Shown: piece by piece, positions 1 through 10,652 of the stretch
How positions within the stretch are numbered: the stretch's first letter is position 1
Layout: the number at the start of each line of letters is the position of its first letter
Origin: Brettanomyces bruxellensis
Taxonomy: Eukaryota; Ascomycota; Pichiomycetes; Pichiales; Pichiaceae
NCBI RefSeq assembly: GCF_011074885.1
Contig: NC_054687.1
Span: 682,001 to 746,000 of the forward strand
Length of the DNA: 64,000 nt
Reading direction: 5' to 3'
Made by a program: the position numbers and the translations under genes
Notes under the pieces: generated by a model
Told to the model about the DNA's origin: nothing
What the model saw: only the letters and a program-made list of their open reading frames with translations
The model's database searches: none

Positions 1-184
1 CACCCATACTTGTATAATCTTGATCGTGTTGTTCTAAGCTTAAAGATTCTGATGTGTGATCAACAATATCATTGGGTCTTACAACTTTGCCATCGCCCTT
101 TGATGAATAATCCACGTTTGAAATGTGTACGCAACCGGTAGATGATAAATCATTTTGTTGGAATAATAGTTCAGAAGCAGACAT
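1..184 (-). CDS. Unknown protein, N-terminal fragment (cut by window edge)
   Basis: An open frame starts with ATG at 184-182 on the minus strand and runs to the window edge without a stop, giving 61 residues. It begins MSASELLFQQNDLSSTG and is polar, rich in Ser, Asp and Gln, with no membrane segment or motif that I recognise. An unbroken frame at a contig edge, and a start preceded by about 1.9 kb of gene-free DNA, make a real gene plausible. The family cannot be told from this fragment, and chance openness over 61 codons is not excluded. Confidence 0.5.
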   Translation of the reverse strand, partial: MSASELLFQQNDLSSTGCVHISNVDYSSKGDGKVVRPNDIVDHTSESLSLEQHDQDYTSMG

Positions 185-2115
185 TCCGGTAATGATAGTG
201 GATTATAAGAGAACCAAAAACAGCGGATTTTAAAAAAGCTGGAAATGAATTAATGAAATTTTTTTTGTTTCTCTCTCTAGCTGCAGGAAGCACACTCAAA
301 AAGTGATTGATCAATTGAATGAGTTAATTATCGTTGACTTATCACTATTTCTTTGATAATGCAAGTTGTGCGAAACCCCCAGCAGAAATGATACGAGTGA
401 AAGCGAATATGGCTGTACCAGGCAAAAAAAGGCGCTGCCAGGTTAGAACTCTATTGACAGAATTGTCGATATGCACTTTGTTTAGGAATTGTCAACCCTT
501 TAGCTATTCAGGGGGAGAAGATATAAATGAAATCGAAATAAATAATAAAGGATATATTGAACTGAATAAGAAAGAATTTTAGAAAGAATTTTAAAAGTAT
601 AATAAAAAAAGAGCGTATAAAAAAAATAAAATAAATAGAAACGGAAATAATAATGAAAATGAACAAAAATAAACAAACAGAATTAATCACCCTAGCAAAA
701 TGTTTTTTGGGATGTGGAGGTCGTCAGATTATTTTTCCCCTTTTTTATGGCAAATGTTAAAGTTTAGATATACGTTATTAAACGATTTAGGAATATATGA
801 AGAACTAACGTGAGGGGTTCTAAAGCATAAGTTATTGCGTAAGCAGAAGACAATCTGCCATTCTTACAATGAAGTTACAATGTGCATGCTCGTTTCGATT
901 TTTTTTGGCGTGATCCCGCTAGATCCAATTATTCCTTTTTTGGAAGTTCAGGGAAATAATTTGTCAATAGACGAAGTACGAAATTCCTGCCAGCCATTCA
1001 TCAATCATAGCGTAATAAAAAATGCATATGCAACTTGTGAGAAGTCTGTGCCCTTCTTGTTTTCAGACTAACTCTGTTAATACTGTTTAGTAATGTTTTA
1101 GCACTGGCATGTCAACTCATTCGTGTAATAGTGGAACATGTTTTTCTATTTTTTTTTTTTTTGTGGTGAACACTGAGATCAGAGTGTGTGTCGGGGTCCA
1201 AAAGAAAGTGAAAAATCAATAAAAATTAAACGGGTGCCTAATAATTTGACTAGAAAATTAGAAAAAAAAAATTGTTGCATCGGGCTCTGCGTACTGATAA
1301 GCCATAGTAATTGGTGAGTGATGATGATCTTTGACTCTGAAAGACTCGCTTGCATTTTTTTCCCTGTTCAATGTTAAACTTGTCTTGAAACATTGGCACA
1401 TATCTGGCCACCTCATCTTCAAATATTTTTCTCTTTCTTTTTGTTTTGCTTTGTTTCAACTTTCCTGAAATGATCTGTGTTTTGAGTTTGACGTTAATCT
1501 TCTGGTAGAGATGTCACGTAATAAGGAGTAATTAATGTACTTCCAGCAAGTTATTAATTATACATTTTCGTACCGAGCATTGTTGTGGTATTCTCTACCC
1601 CTTCACATTGAATCATAACCATTTGTCTCTTCCTATCTATCTGGTTATCGTTAATTTATGTCTCCCACAAGCGAACCCAATAAAAAGAATCAAAGACGAA
1701 TGCAAATAGGTGTTATAAGATCCAGTACGAATACCAAGCACAGTAAGTGCACCATATACAAAATTTCATCATTCTGGAATAAGAATACTGAATATATAAG
1801 AGTATTGAACAAGCGTGAACAGCTGTAGAGTATGAATATATAAGGGCAGCAGTACCATCAGCTCTTCAGAAAAAGTGGAAATTGATAATAATAGCAATGT
1901 ACAAGACATTATATATCGTCAAGTCCAAGAATATATAAAAGAAAAGACAGGAGAAAGAAAGAAAGAGACGCAGAACATCTGCATCAGATCTTTAACACAA
2001 GCAAGTAAAAGAATAAGCTGATGTAAACTGTAACGAAAGCTCTTCACTCAAAATCATGTCTGGCGCAGGCCAATAACACTTAGGAGACAAGAAAAGCTCA
2101 GAAAAGTCAAAGCAC
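185..2115. other. Gene-free interval, about 1.9 kb
   Basis: AT-rich DNA between the 5' end of the truncated gene and the 3' end of the ADP/ATP carrier gene. It holds only short open frames (for example 835-1071 and 1250-1459) without recognisable motifs or conserved composition. A long T run lies near 1149-1163. No tRNA boxes or LTR ends were seen. Confidence 0.6.
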
Positions 2116-3063
2116 TTATTTCTTGAACTTCTTACCGAAAAGGAGCAACTGTAACTGATCGTACAAGGAGATAACACCGGCACCGGCAACACCCCTCAAG
2201 ATGTTAGCACCGCAACCCTTGAACAAGGATCTGGCACCCTCCTTCTGGATGATCTGGCGGGCACAGTCAGCAGCACCGTTGTACTTGACGGCCTGACCAG
2301 AGGTCATCATCATTCTTCTTCTGATAGTATCAATTGGGTAAGAAATGGTAGAAGCAGTGGTAGTAACAACCCAACCCAACAAGAATGAGGCAAGGAAGGA
2401 AGTCTGCAATGGTCCAATCAAAACGACAGGCTTGAGGGAATCGTACAAACCGAAGTACAAACCTCTGTAGACAATGATACCGCAAACGGAAGGAACGAAA
2501 CCTCTGTACAAACCAGCAATACCGTCTGTCTTCAAAGTCTTTCTGTAGACATCGACCAAACCGTTGAACTCTCTCTCTCCAGCACCGGAAGCCTTCTTGG
2601 CATCGTTAGCCAATCTAGTTCTTGCATAATCCAAAGAGTAAACAAAGAACAAACCAAGGGCACCAGCGGCAGCACCGGAAGCCAAGTTACCACCAAACCA
2701 TCTCCAGTAACCATCCTCCTTCTTGAAACCAAACATTCTCTTAATCTTGTCCTTGAAGGCAAAGTTCAAAGCCTGAGTTGGGAAGTATCTGATAACATTA
2801 GCAGTGTTACCTCTCCAGAAGGAGATCAAACCCTCCTCCTGGAAGGTTCTCTTGAAACAGTTACCAATACCCGTGTATCTGTGTTCAAGGGTACCGTGCT
2901 TGATCATCTCATCCTGGTTTTGCATTAACAACTTGACTCTCTCAATAGGAGCAGCAGCTGTCTTAGCAACTGCGGCGGAAACACCACCCATCAAGAAATC
3001 AACCCAGAAGTTACTGGATCCGGCTTGTGGGGCTGCCTCTGTGGTTTTCTTTTCAGTGGACAT
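2116..3063 (-). CDS. PET9: Mitochondrial ADP/ATP carrier (adenine nucleotide translocase)
   Basis: 315 residues, the usual size of yeast AAC proteins. It exchanges cytosolic ADP for matrix ATP across the inner mitochondrial membrane. Three tandem carrier repeats are visible, each with its signature: [10 protein letters not shown] near residue 40, [10 protein letters not shown] near 143 and [11 protein letters not shown] near 244. RRRMMM is the diagnostic hexapeptide of ADP/ATP carriers, so the assignment within the carrier family is firm. The start at 3063 gives the expected short hydrophilic N-terminus and a good A-rich context. A TATA-like TTTATATA lies on the minus strand near 3253-3260, about 190 bases upstream. 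Yeasts often have two or three AAC paralogues. This one resembles the main respiratory form, but which paralogue it is cannot be decided here. Confidence 0.96.
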   Translation of the reverse strand: MSTEKKTTEAAPQAGSSNFWVDFLMGGVSAAVAKTAAAPIERVKLLMQNQDEMIKHGTLEHRYTGIGNCFKRTFQEEGLISFWRGNTANVIRYFPTQALNFAFKDKIKRMFGFKKEDGYWRWFGGNLASGAAAGALGLFFVYSLDYARTRLANDAKKASGAGEREFNGLVDVYRKTLKTDGIAGLYRGFVPSVCGIIVYRGLYFGLYDSLKPVVLIGPLQTSFLASFLLGWVVTTTASTISYPIDTIRRRMMMTSGQAVKYNGAADCARQIIQKEGARSLFKGCGANILRGVAGAGVISLYDQLQLLLFGKKFKK

Positions 3064-5872
3064 CTTGACTGGAGAATATTATATGTGCTTTGGATATCTA
3101 CAAAAGCTAATAGATAGAAAAGGACGACGGGCAAAAAAAAGGCGAGGAAGTGAAAAGAAAGAAGGAAAAGAGGGGAGGAAAAGGAGAATAAACTGGCGTT
3201 GTACCTCTAAGAAAACCTAACAGAAAAAATAAAATATTGCGAAACGTTGTCACTATATAAAATGCCGCAATTACAAAAAAAAGATCCCCCTTAGGATAAA
3301 GCGAGAACGTCGAATTAAAAATTAAAAAAAAAAAAAGATTAAAATTTTTTTCTTGATTTTTGCTTTGTCGGATGGATAATTGAGGAGACATTACCTAATA
3401 AAAAGAGGTGAAATATGGAACTGGTAAAAAATTTTGGCAAGGTCGGTTTGCCGCTTAAAGCCATTAAATACAACCTTATATTTCGCGTTCACTTCTCGTT
3501 TCTTTTTCTTTGGCCTTTCGACACTCCTTCCTTTCAAATTTCCTTACTTATTATTCGTCTTTTGCTGTTAATATATGGGAAAAAGCTGATTTCACTGAGA
3601 AGAGTCTTGAAAAAGGTAAGCCGGCCCCCTGCCTACCTATCTTTTCCCCTTTCTCTTATCACATAGAGCATAGTACTGATTCATAACCTTTTTCTTAGCC
3701 AGCATCTAACCAATTCTTGATCCTTTCAACTTTTCCTAATCCCACCGATACACCATATATGTTCCTGTTGTTAAAATGTTCAGCCACCCGGAACAAAAAG
3801 TTTTCCATATCTGATTTATTTATCGGTATGTAAAATCGTTTCAGCCTTTTTTTTCTCTTTCTGTCGGTAATACCAGATGTTAAGTATCCATTCTCAGAAG
3901 AATACAGATCTATTTCGGCACCTCAACTTTTTTTTTCTCTAAATTGTAACGCGTCAAAATGCTTTGTTTTGCTTCTTTGATGCCACCAATAATTTCTTGT
4001 TTTATTCTATTATCATCTCTATTGGTGTTGTACCCACTGCTCAAGTAACTCCGATTTCGATTATTCGTCCTATGCTTTACCTTTATTTCCATTGGTTTTC
4101 CCGCAACTTCGAACTTGCCATATCTGCTGCAGTTCTCATTTTCCTTTGTATTTTTCCCCGTCCAGCACTTCCCGTCTATTGTTATCCTTATTAAATAACG
4201 CTGCATTGTTTCCACTGCTCTTACTAATTTAATTTATTTCCCAGCTTTGGCTTTGTTCCAATACTCTTTCTCTGATTGGTCCACTTTTCTGCCACCAGTT
4301 TTTTTATCTTCACAGATATTGCCGAAACTAATCGCTTTTTTTCCCGCCTTTTCCACCTTCATCTTCTAAACTCTATAAATTTATTTATGTTTTCCGACCG
4401 AGTTTTGTGGACAACGTTTCGACCCGAAAGTCCGTTTTAATATATCTACATAAAGTTATTACTATCCTAACAAGTAAAAAACGGCACTGTTTAACCAATT
4501 TATAGTGTCTTTGTCTTTCTGTCTCCGAAGTTAAGCTGTCTGTGTTACTTATTTTGTTATAAAGCTCCAGCCCCTTCCGTGGGATTGTTCCTTTCCAATA
4601 ATTCAAAAATATATTTACAGTACCAAGGTTGTGCTCCCACTTAGGTCCGTCTGTTTTCATGGTGGCATCGCGTAGTATCACCCCACGCTTTTCAATTCTT
4701 AACCTCATTGTACCCCCATTAGAATTTTAAGTCTTCTCCGCGCTCTTTGCTGTGGAGAAGCGACGGATAATTTTACTCCATGTTTTTGGTATATCAATGG
4801 AGTTTTTCCCTTCCCTTTCTTTTTTTTTTTTTGCTCCCACTATTTTCCCGTTCACTCTTGGATCACTTATTGTGCGATTACTCGTTCCTACTAAAATAAG
4901 TATCTACTCTTTACGATAAGCTGGTTTTCGGATTCGAAATCTCCGTTTTAGCCGTTGAGTCTTTCTTTACTCGGTTACTGGTATTTTCATGCAGTTGGGC
5001 TTTAGGCTGCACTGTTTCTTTAAAATTCCTATTAAGATTATAGTTTTAGCTCTGTTCCTATATATACCTGAAATCATTGATTAAAACCTAAGCGTTCAGA
5101 TCGATATCTAGCGATTAAGGACATTAGCACTGTGTTCAGAGTCCTCTTTTCATGTTTCGGTGGACAAGTCCTATTGGAGGAGACTAAGCTTGATCCCCCC
5201 TCTCATTTTATGTTGTATCTATTATCTTCAAACTGTTGATAATTTTGTAATCGATGGTCAAAAGCCCTAAAAAATTCACTTAACATCTAGTTTATTAAAT
5301 TGTGTCTTTTAAATTCAGCGAGAAGTATGGCATTTCGAACTGTTGTTATTACAGCATATTCATCAAATTATAATTTTTATTTTGTCACTAAAGGTTAGAA
5401 CACCAGTTCAATAGATTTTTAATCTGGATCAGTTGAGTCGGTCCGCGTCCTAAAGTAACTTTCGGGTAAGCTGCTTAACTTCAATAACAAGGATTAAGCC
5501 ACAATGTTAGTGATCGAGAATGTTCTACTGCTCTTCCTATTTTCAAGTTTTACAATTACTTCTCTCCATGCGCACAAGTACTTCCTCCGGCAAATAAATT
5601 ATATCTTGTAGCACACATGTAATACTATAACTACTTTTATTCATACAAATATCAACTAAAACAGTACTTTGCAATTTTATTATAGAACCAAGGACCAGAT
5701 ATATGTCTGAATAAAGTGTGCAGTAACTCCTCGACTAAAGCGAAAGATATACCACACATACTACATTTCAGAAGCAGATCCTCAAGAACCCAGCTAACTC
5801 TTCAACCCATCATTGTATTATCGTTAAGGGTTAAGAGTCCATCACAATACAACTCCCCAAAAGCTAATCCAC
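3064..5872. other. Gene-free interval, about 2.8 kb
   Basis: Unusually long gap between the carrier gene start and the RPL16 stop. The + strand is strongly pyrimidine-rich near 3480-4900. Small minus-strand open frames occur at 3910-4215 and 4385-4708 (101 and 107 codons). They show no domain I recognise, lie in different frames, and could be decayed coding sequence or chance. The part nearest 3064 must hold the carrier promoter. No RNA gene was recognised. Confidence 0.5.
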
Positions 5873-6875
5873 TTAATATCCCAAAGTAGCCAACTTCTTA
5901 GCAGCCTCGGTGTCAACAACAGAAGCCTTGGCAGCAGCCAACTTCTTGGCAGCAGCCTTCTTGGCAACGTAGTACTCGTGGGATCTAGCCTTACGTTTGT
6001 TCTCCAATTTCTCAACAACTGGCTCGTATTTCCAGCCGAAGGAGGCAGACAACTTTCCTATGGTGGTGTACTTTCTTCCTCCCTTCAATCTGAAGATTCT
6101 CAATGCCTGAGGAACAACAACTCTCTTCTTTCTGTCGTATGGAGCTGGAATACCATCAAAGACCTTAAGTCTCTCCAACGCAGCCTCACCTCTGGCAGTC
6201 TTGTGTGGAATCATGCCCTTGACGGCCTTGTAGAAAATTCTGGATGGTGCCCTGAAGTGGAATGGACCTCTGAGACGGTTGAAACTAGTCTTCTTTCTCA
6301 AGTAGTCGTGGTACTTCAACTTGTTTCTGAAAAGTTCACCAGAGACGTTCAACTGCTCACATCTGACGACAACGACCTTCTGACCGTTCAACAACTCCTT
6401 GGCGACAACTGATGCCAATCTTCCGAGAAGATGACCCTTACCTGCAAAACAAATATATACTGTTAGTATTTACCCTTGTCAAAATTTGGTTATTTCTAAG
6501 CTTGTTCTATTTTGATCATCAGCGTATCTTTTTTTTCATAGCAAACTTTCTCTACTACCCTAGTCTCATCTTATACTCTCAGTGAACATTAGATTGCGGT
6601 AAAGTTTATGTGCCGTGTTGACCAATAAATGCAACTTTTTTTAAGTTCAACTATTCTCTGGAAAAAGTATTAAAAGTATGACATGTCTTCTATCAGATTG
6701 TTTTATATTCATATGATTAGTGTATCTGGTGTATAATTTCTTGTTCACATATGTTTTCTAAATCATTAGGTGAAATATTTGACTTCAATAAATGTTTAAG
6801 CTGGTAATCAAAATGACAGTTCTGTATTTCGTTTAACTTACCATCAATAACGACAACTGGTTGGAATGTGCTCAT
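5873..6875 (-). CDS. RPL16: 60S ribosomal protein L16 (uL13), two exons
   Basis: Exon 1 is 6875-6842 (34 nt), exon 2 is 6441-5873, and the spliced product is 200 residues, matching yeast L16. The joined N-terminus reads [20 protein letters not shown], the classic uL13 start, with the splice inside the Gly12 codon. Exon 2 carries the conserved [34 protein letters not shown] and [11 protein letters not shown] segments and ends in the typical Ala/Lys-rich tail closing with LATLGY. The protein sits on the large ribosomal subunit near the exit-tunnel side and is essential. An intron directly after the first dozen codons is also found in S. cerevisiae RPL16A/B, which supports orthology. The unspliced frame begins at a non-ATG codon near 6418, so exon 1 is needed to supply the start. 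Confidence 0.97.
6442..6841 (-). other. RPL16 intron, 400 nt
   Basis: 5' splice site GTAAGT at 6841-6836, perfect branch point TACTAAC (complement of 6462-6468) and 3' splice site TTTTGCAG ending at 6442. The branch-to-acceptor distance is about 20 nt, typical of budding yeast. The intron contains many stops in the coding frame. Confidence 0.95.
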
Positions 6876-7372
6876 TGTTGATCTTTTATAGTTAATAGAT
6901 GAAGATGAACAGCTAATTAAGCGCTAAGTGTTCCAATACAGGTATAAGCAGAAGCAGATGTATTATGAATCTGTAGTATTTTGGGGTATGAGCACTTGCA
7001 AAAAAAAAAGTTTAAAAAAATCGTGAAAAAAAAAGGTCCATGAAAAAAATTCCCCGTAGCACTGACCAAGAAAAATATCTACCGCGAATCTCAACCGCCT
7101 TTAGTTTTCGACCCGGCTTCAACTTTTAGAGAGTCGCGAATGCTGGTTATTAGAGGAGTTATGAATCTCCTATCGGGGCTGATTTTTCGAAAATACGGGT
7201 CATCCTTCGCGAGGTGTGAGGTGTGGTAAAAAGTGTTCATCTTATGCATTTTGGTGTACGGTTTGTTATTTTTTAGCGTTACGCAGTTTGTGATGAAGTC
7301 CCGTCCCGTCTATCGACAAGATTGCAACTCTGCTCTATATTAATCTATAAATTCTCAAGCCAGAAAGTATAT

Positions 7373-8244
7373 TTAAGTATAAGATATCGCTGTAATCTGG
7401 TCTCTTTTTCCAGGTAATGTGCTCGAAAATTTTACGCTAAGGTCGTTCATTTTCGTCTGTTCCAAAGTAACTTCGTTATCGTACAACGTTTGGACGTATC
7501 CATCAATATGTCTGGAGTTGTATGTTATACCTATATTTCGTTCATAAAGCTAATTAGGTTTGGTTTTATTTGTTAGTATATCTATGACCCAGGATTCTTA
7601 CGATTTAGTCATACTTACAATCACTGAGATCCCTTTGATTTGTGCAAGCTTTCGAAGCTTTCTAAATATGATTACTATGTGTGCACTCGCTATAATAAGT
7701 TGGCCGGTGTTAATATAATGTTCTCAAGCACGGCAATTATGTGATAAATATACTTACCCCTGGTATCATCCTTGAAAAAATCGAAGTTAAAAAGATCGCA
7801 TAAGTCTTCAATGACCAGCATATCAACTTGTTTTTCCGGATCCGAAGTATTCAAGAGAATGTTTATTTCTGTTTCAAGCTCTGTAATTTTGAAGCATCTC
7901 TTATATGATATATGGTCAAGGCAATTATCCGGTATCTTGACCTTTTTAAGAATCTTCTGAAATGTTTCCATATCAAACTCTGCTGATGATGTTATATGCT
8001 TCACTTTGTAATGTTTATCTGATTGTATTCTTTCTAGATAATGACCAACTGTAAACTGTAAAAGGGTGAAAATATTGTCACAAATGTTAGTAATTGATAT
8101 TATTGGGAGACAACAATATTTGATGGTACAAAATATGCGTACCGTAAACCCTGATACATGGTAATCATAATCACAGTGTGCACATACATGTGTAACTGTG
8201 TTCTCGAATGAGGACAAAGCCGCCGTTTCAGATGCCATGGGCAT
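7373..8244 (-). CDS. Unknown CxxC protein, three exons (185 aa model)
   Basis: My model is exon 1 8244-8143, exon 2 8055-7758 and exon 3 7530-7373, 558 nt in all, ending at TAA 7375-7373. Both introns have a GT donor, an exact TACTAAC and an AG acceptor. The product starts MPMASETAAL and carries an early CAHCDYDYH segment (Cys21, Cys24) that could be half of a metal-binding site. A Leu/Lys/Asp-rich helical middle follows, then a tail with VTLEQTKMNDLS. I do not recognise the family. It may be a small nuclear or complex subunit, but that is a guess. The last acceptor is uncertain: the first AG after the branch (near 7549) would end the protein almost at once, while the chosen AG opens 51 more codons. 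Exons 1-2 are better supported than exon 3. Confidence 0.65.
7531..7757 (-). other. Second intron of the unknown CxxC gene, 227 nt (acceptor uncertain)
   Basis: Donor GTAAGT at 7757-7752 and branch TACTAAC (complement of 7572-7578). The acceptor chosen is ATATAG ending at 7531, 41 nt beyond the branch. Alternative AGs occur about 18 nt upstream and 16 nt downstream. Only the chosen one gives a long continued frame. Confidence 0.65.
8056..8142 (-). other. First intron of the unknown CxxC gene, 87 nt
   Basis: Donor GTACGC at 8142-8137, branch TACTAAC (complement of 8086-8092) and acceptor TTTTACAG ending at 8056. The length is a multiple of three with no in-frame stop, so an unspliced message would also be open. 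It would add 29 Cys/Ile-rich residues (with FCTIKYCCLP), a composition that looks non-coding. Confidence 0.8.
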
Positions 8245-8910
8245 TTTATTGATACTTGATGTTATATCAACGATTTTTAGTTAATAGCGAGAGCGTAACC
8301 AGATAAAGGATATAAATTGCTTCTAGAATGCATATATCTGGTAGGGTAGTTTGTATACTAGGCTTGTTGTAAGTATGCAGATAGTGTGGTTATCAGATAT
8401 CCGATGTATGTGTAAATGAATTTAATCTTTCCTCTTTCTTTCGCCGCATACTGAACAGCGCGTCCGCGTTTGTTTTCTTAACTTCTATTTTTTGATTTTA
8501 ATTAAGCGAGTTAGTACGCAGTAGTTCCAGAAACGGAATCATCCCGCAAGCGATGGGTCCAGGACCGGACCCTGAACTAGTCAGAATTCTAACAATACGA
8601 GCAAGATATTTCTACAATTGCATATAATATACGTTTTGTTATTTTCAATCTTATTCTTCACTCTAGAGTATTGTAAAATTGAGCCAGAAGTTATGATAAA
8701 ATCATAAATTATAAAAGATCAAAGGAAAACTTAGTAAGTATGGTGAAGTGGATGAAAAAAAAATTAAAAATGCTGAAAATGTGCTAGAAAGGAAGAGAAG
8801 GAAAGAGAATAAAACTCAAAGATGGCATTTATAAGTGTCTATCAATGGGATGGCGAAATAAAATAGCGGAAAGAGGATGGAAAAGCAGCGGGTAATAAAA
8901 TCCAGCCATA
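8245..8910. other. Intergenic, with possible heat-shock-type element
   Basis: Holds the promoter of the CxxC gene and the 3' end region of the ubiquitin-fold gene. A TTCCAGAA inverted unit at 8525-8532, followed by GGAA in phase, resembles a heat-shock element. Next to it lies an 18-bp near-palindrome, GGGTCC...GGACCC (8555-8572). Both are motif matches only. Confidence 0.3.
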
Positions 8911-9759
8911 TTACATGATGATGCAGCATCCACCACCATCTGAAGGCGGATTTGTTCTAGAAGTATCCATATTACTGTCATGTGGTTGAATTCTGACTTC
9001 AGATGCTTGATTAGATGATGACGTAACTATTTGGCTGGATTCATGCGATTTAATGTTCGCACTAGCTGCTTTATTGATTTTATTCTCCTTCTGAGTTTCG
9101 TCAGAACTTTTTCTCTCAGAGCTTCCTCTCTCTGGGCTAATCTCGGAAAATTTGGAGGGTATTTCTGATATACTGGACGTTGCAAGAGATCCCTTCCGTT
9201 TGCCCTTCACATGTTCTGGTACTGTTGAACCCTGTAGTCTCTGAGACATATCCAATCCCTTATGTGCCACGGAGGAAACAAATTTTGGCACAGGTGTATT
9301 GGATGATGATCCTCTTCTGTTTCCACTCGTTCTGGTTCTAATGAATTGCGACGCAAAATGATCAAACCTACTTTTATCCTGAAGTCCAGCTTCATCCAGT
9401 CCATTTGGTTTTACAACTATGTGTAACACGTGCGAAAGTTTTAAATTTAAATCCTTCAAAAGCACATTCGGGTCAAGACGTCTTCCTAAATGTAGAAGTT
9501 GCACTCTCTCTACATTCTCTGGCCTATTCGTAATGTCCTCCTGCGATTCTGAACCATGACTCTCTCTTTCTGAAACTAGCTCTTTCCAACGATCGAATAT
9601 ATACTGTCTCAAATCTCCAACTCTGAACATCTGAAAGCTGTCCTCATGGAATCCACATTCTGAGAGCAGTTCTTTGTCTAGCTGTAAATGGACACGATCT
9701 CCTGTCACGAACAGTAGCTCGAGTTTTGTATCCAAAATGTTTTGTTGTTCTGTTGCCAT
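8911..9759 (-). CDS. Membrane-anchored ubiquitin-fold protein (UBL3/MUB-like) with CaaX box
   Basis: 282 residues. The N-terminal part (about 10-118) reads like a ubiquitin-like fold of the UBL3/MUB type: LELLFVTGDRV, a VGDLRQYIFDRW helix, then VQLLHLGRRLDPNVLLKDLNL and HVLHIVVKP. A Ser/Lys-rich disordered linker of about 155 residues follows. The protein ends GGGCCIIM, so the last four residues CIIM form a CaaX box (Met at the end favours farnesylation), and the preceding Cys could be palmitoylated. Known MUB/UBL3 proteins are prenylated, sit at the plasma membrane and recruit E2 enzymes or act as membrane-sorting tags, but they are only about 115-120 residues long. The long linker here is therefore notable. 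The start ATG at 9759 is well placed in an A-rich context. Fold and anchor are read from sequence; the cellular role is inferred. Confidence 0.75.
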   Translation of the reverse strand: MATEQQNILDTKLELLFVTGDRVHLQLDKELLSECGFHEDSFQMFRVGDLRQYIFDRWKELVSERESHGSESQEDITNRPENVERVQLLHLGRRLDPNVLLKDLNLKLSHVLHIVVKPNGLDEAGLQDKSRFDHFASQFIRTRTSGNRRGSSSNTPVPKFVSSVAHKGLDMSQRLQGSTVPEHVKGKRKGSLATSSISEIPSKFSEISPERGSSERKSSDETQKENKINKAASANIKSHESSQIVTSSSNQASEVRIQPHDSNMDTSRTNPPSDGGGCCIIM

Positions 9760-10652
9760 TCTATCAAAATAATTATGGGCGTATCACAAGAGCTGTTAAA
9801 ATAGTTCCTCAAAAAGGTCGGTTCTGTATTAATATTGGTCTTATCTATTCTTCTTAGTCTCAGACGGCCAATTGGAAGGTCTCAGTAACTGAAGATGTAC
9901 TCCTTGTATCTCGGTCCGAGCTTCCTACGACTTTGCCTGGATTGTACCGTTTTGTAATATACCTTTTATAACTTGGGGTGAACAAAAAAAAAGTATATCG
10001 GCAATGGAAAAACAGCAATTGTATGATACGATCAATAATTGCGCGTGTATAGATGTATAATGACAGACGCGGAAGAAAATCGAGCGCTACAAATCCCTCA
10101 AAAAAATAGCTAGAAATGAAGCTGCATTATCAAGGGCATAAATAAAGTGCACAAGGTGCTTTGAATGCACTTTGTTCTGCTGATGCATTCATATTTTTGT
10201 TCATCGGCATCTAAATACTCTGAATGGGTACGGTGAGTGTTTGAACCAAAGTTGCCGGTTAATCTTGAATTTTATAGTTATTCTATGAGCTTGTTCTTTA
10301 CATTTTATTTTAGTCTCTATGTAGCTGTTTGTTACATCATTAATGGCGCCATTTATTTCGTTGGAATATAGCATCTGTCTATTTACCATCTTTAGTGCAG
10401 CAAAGTGTATTTCATATTTACTTGCGAATTAAAGAGATCGATTTTCGATTCTTCTGGCTCCATCATTTGTCCAACATATGACCTCTTCCACTAAAAATAG
10501 TTCCAATAATAATAGCTCAATTAATAGAAGGAAAAAAAATATATATATTTGATGAGTTAACGCTTCCCTGTACAGCGATCTCATCATTTTCTATAACCTT
10601 ATATCCGCTGAATTTCTTCCAGAAGCATGGTTTATAATAGTCAAGCAGATAT
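9760..10652. other. Divergent intergenic region, about 0.9 kb
   Basis: Shared upstream region of the ubiquitin-fold gene (minus) and the leucine-rich-repeat gene (plus). A short upstream ORF (ATG at 10627, nine codons, TGA) ends just before the 10653 start and may damp its translation. No RNA gene seen. Confidence 0.5.

Noticed and set aside
835..1071. 78-codon ORF in the first gene-free interval
   Set aside because: Non-ATG first codon, no motif, and composition like the surrounding AT-rich DNA.
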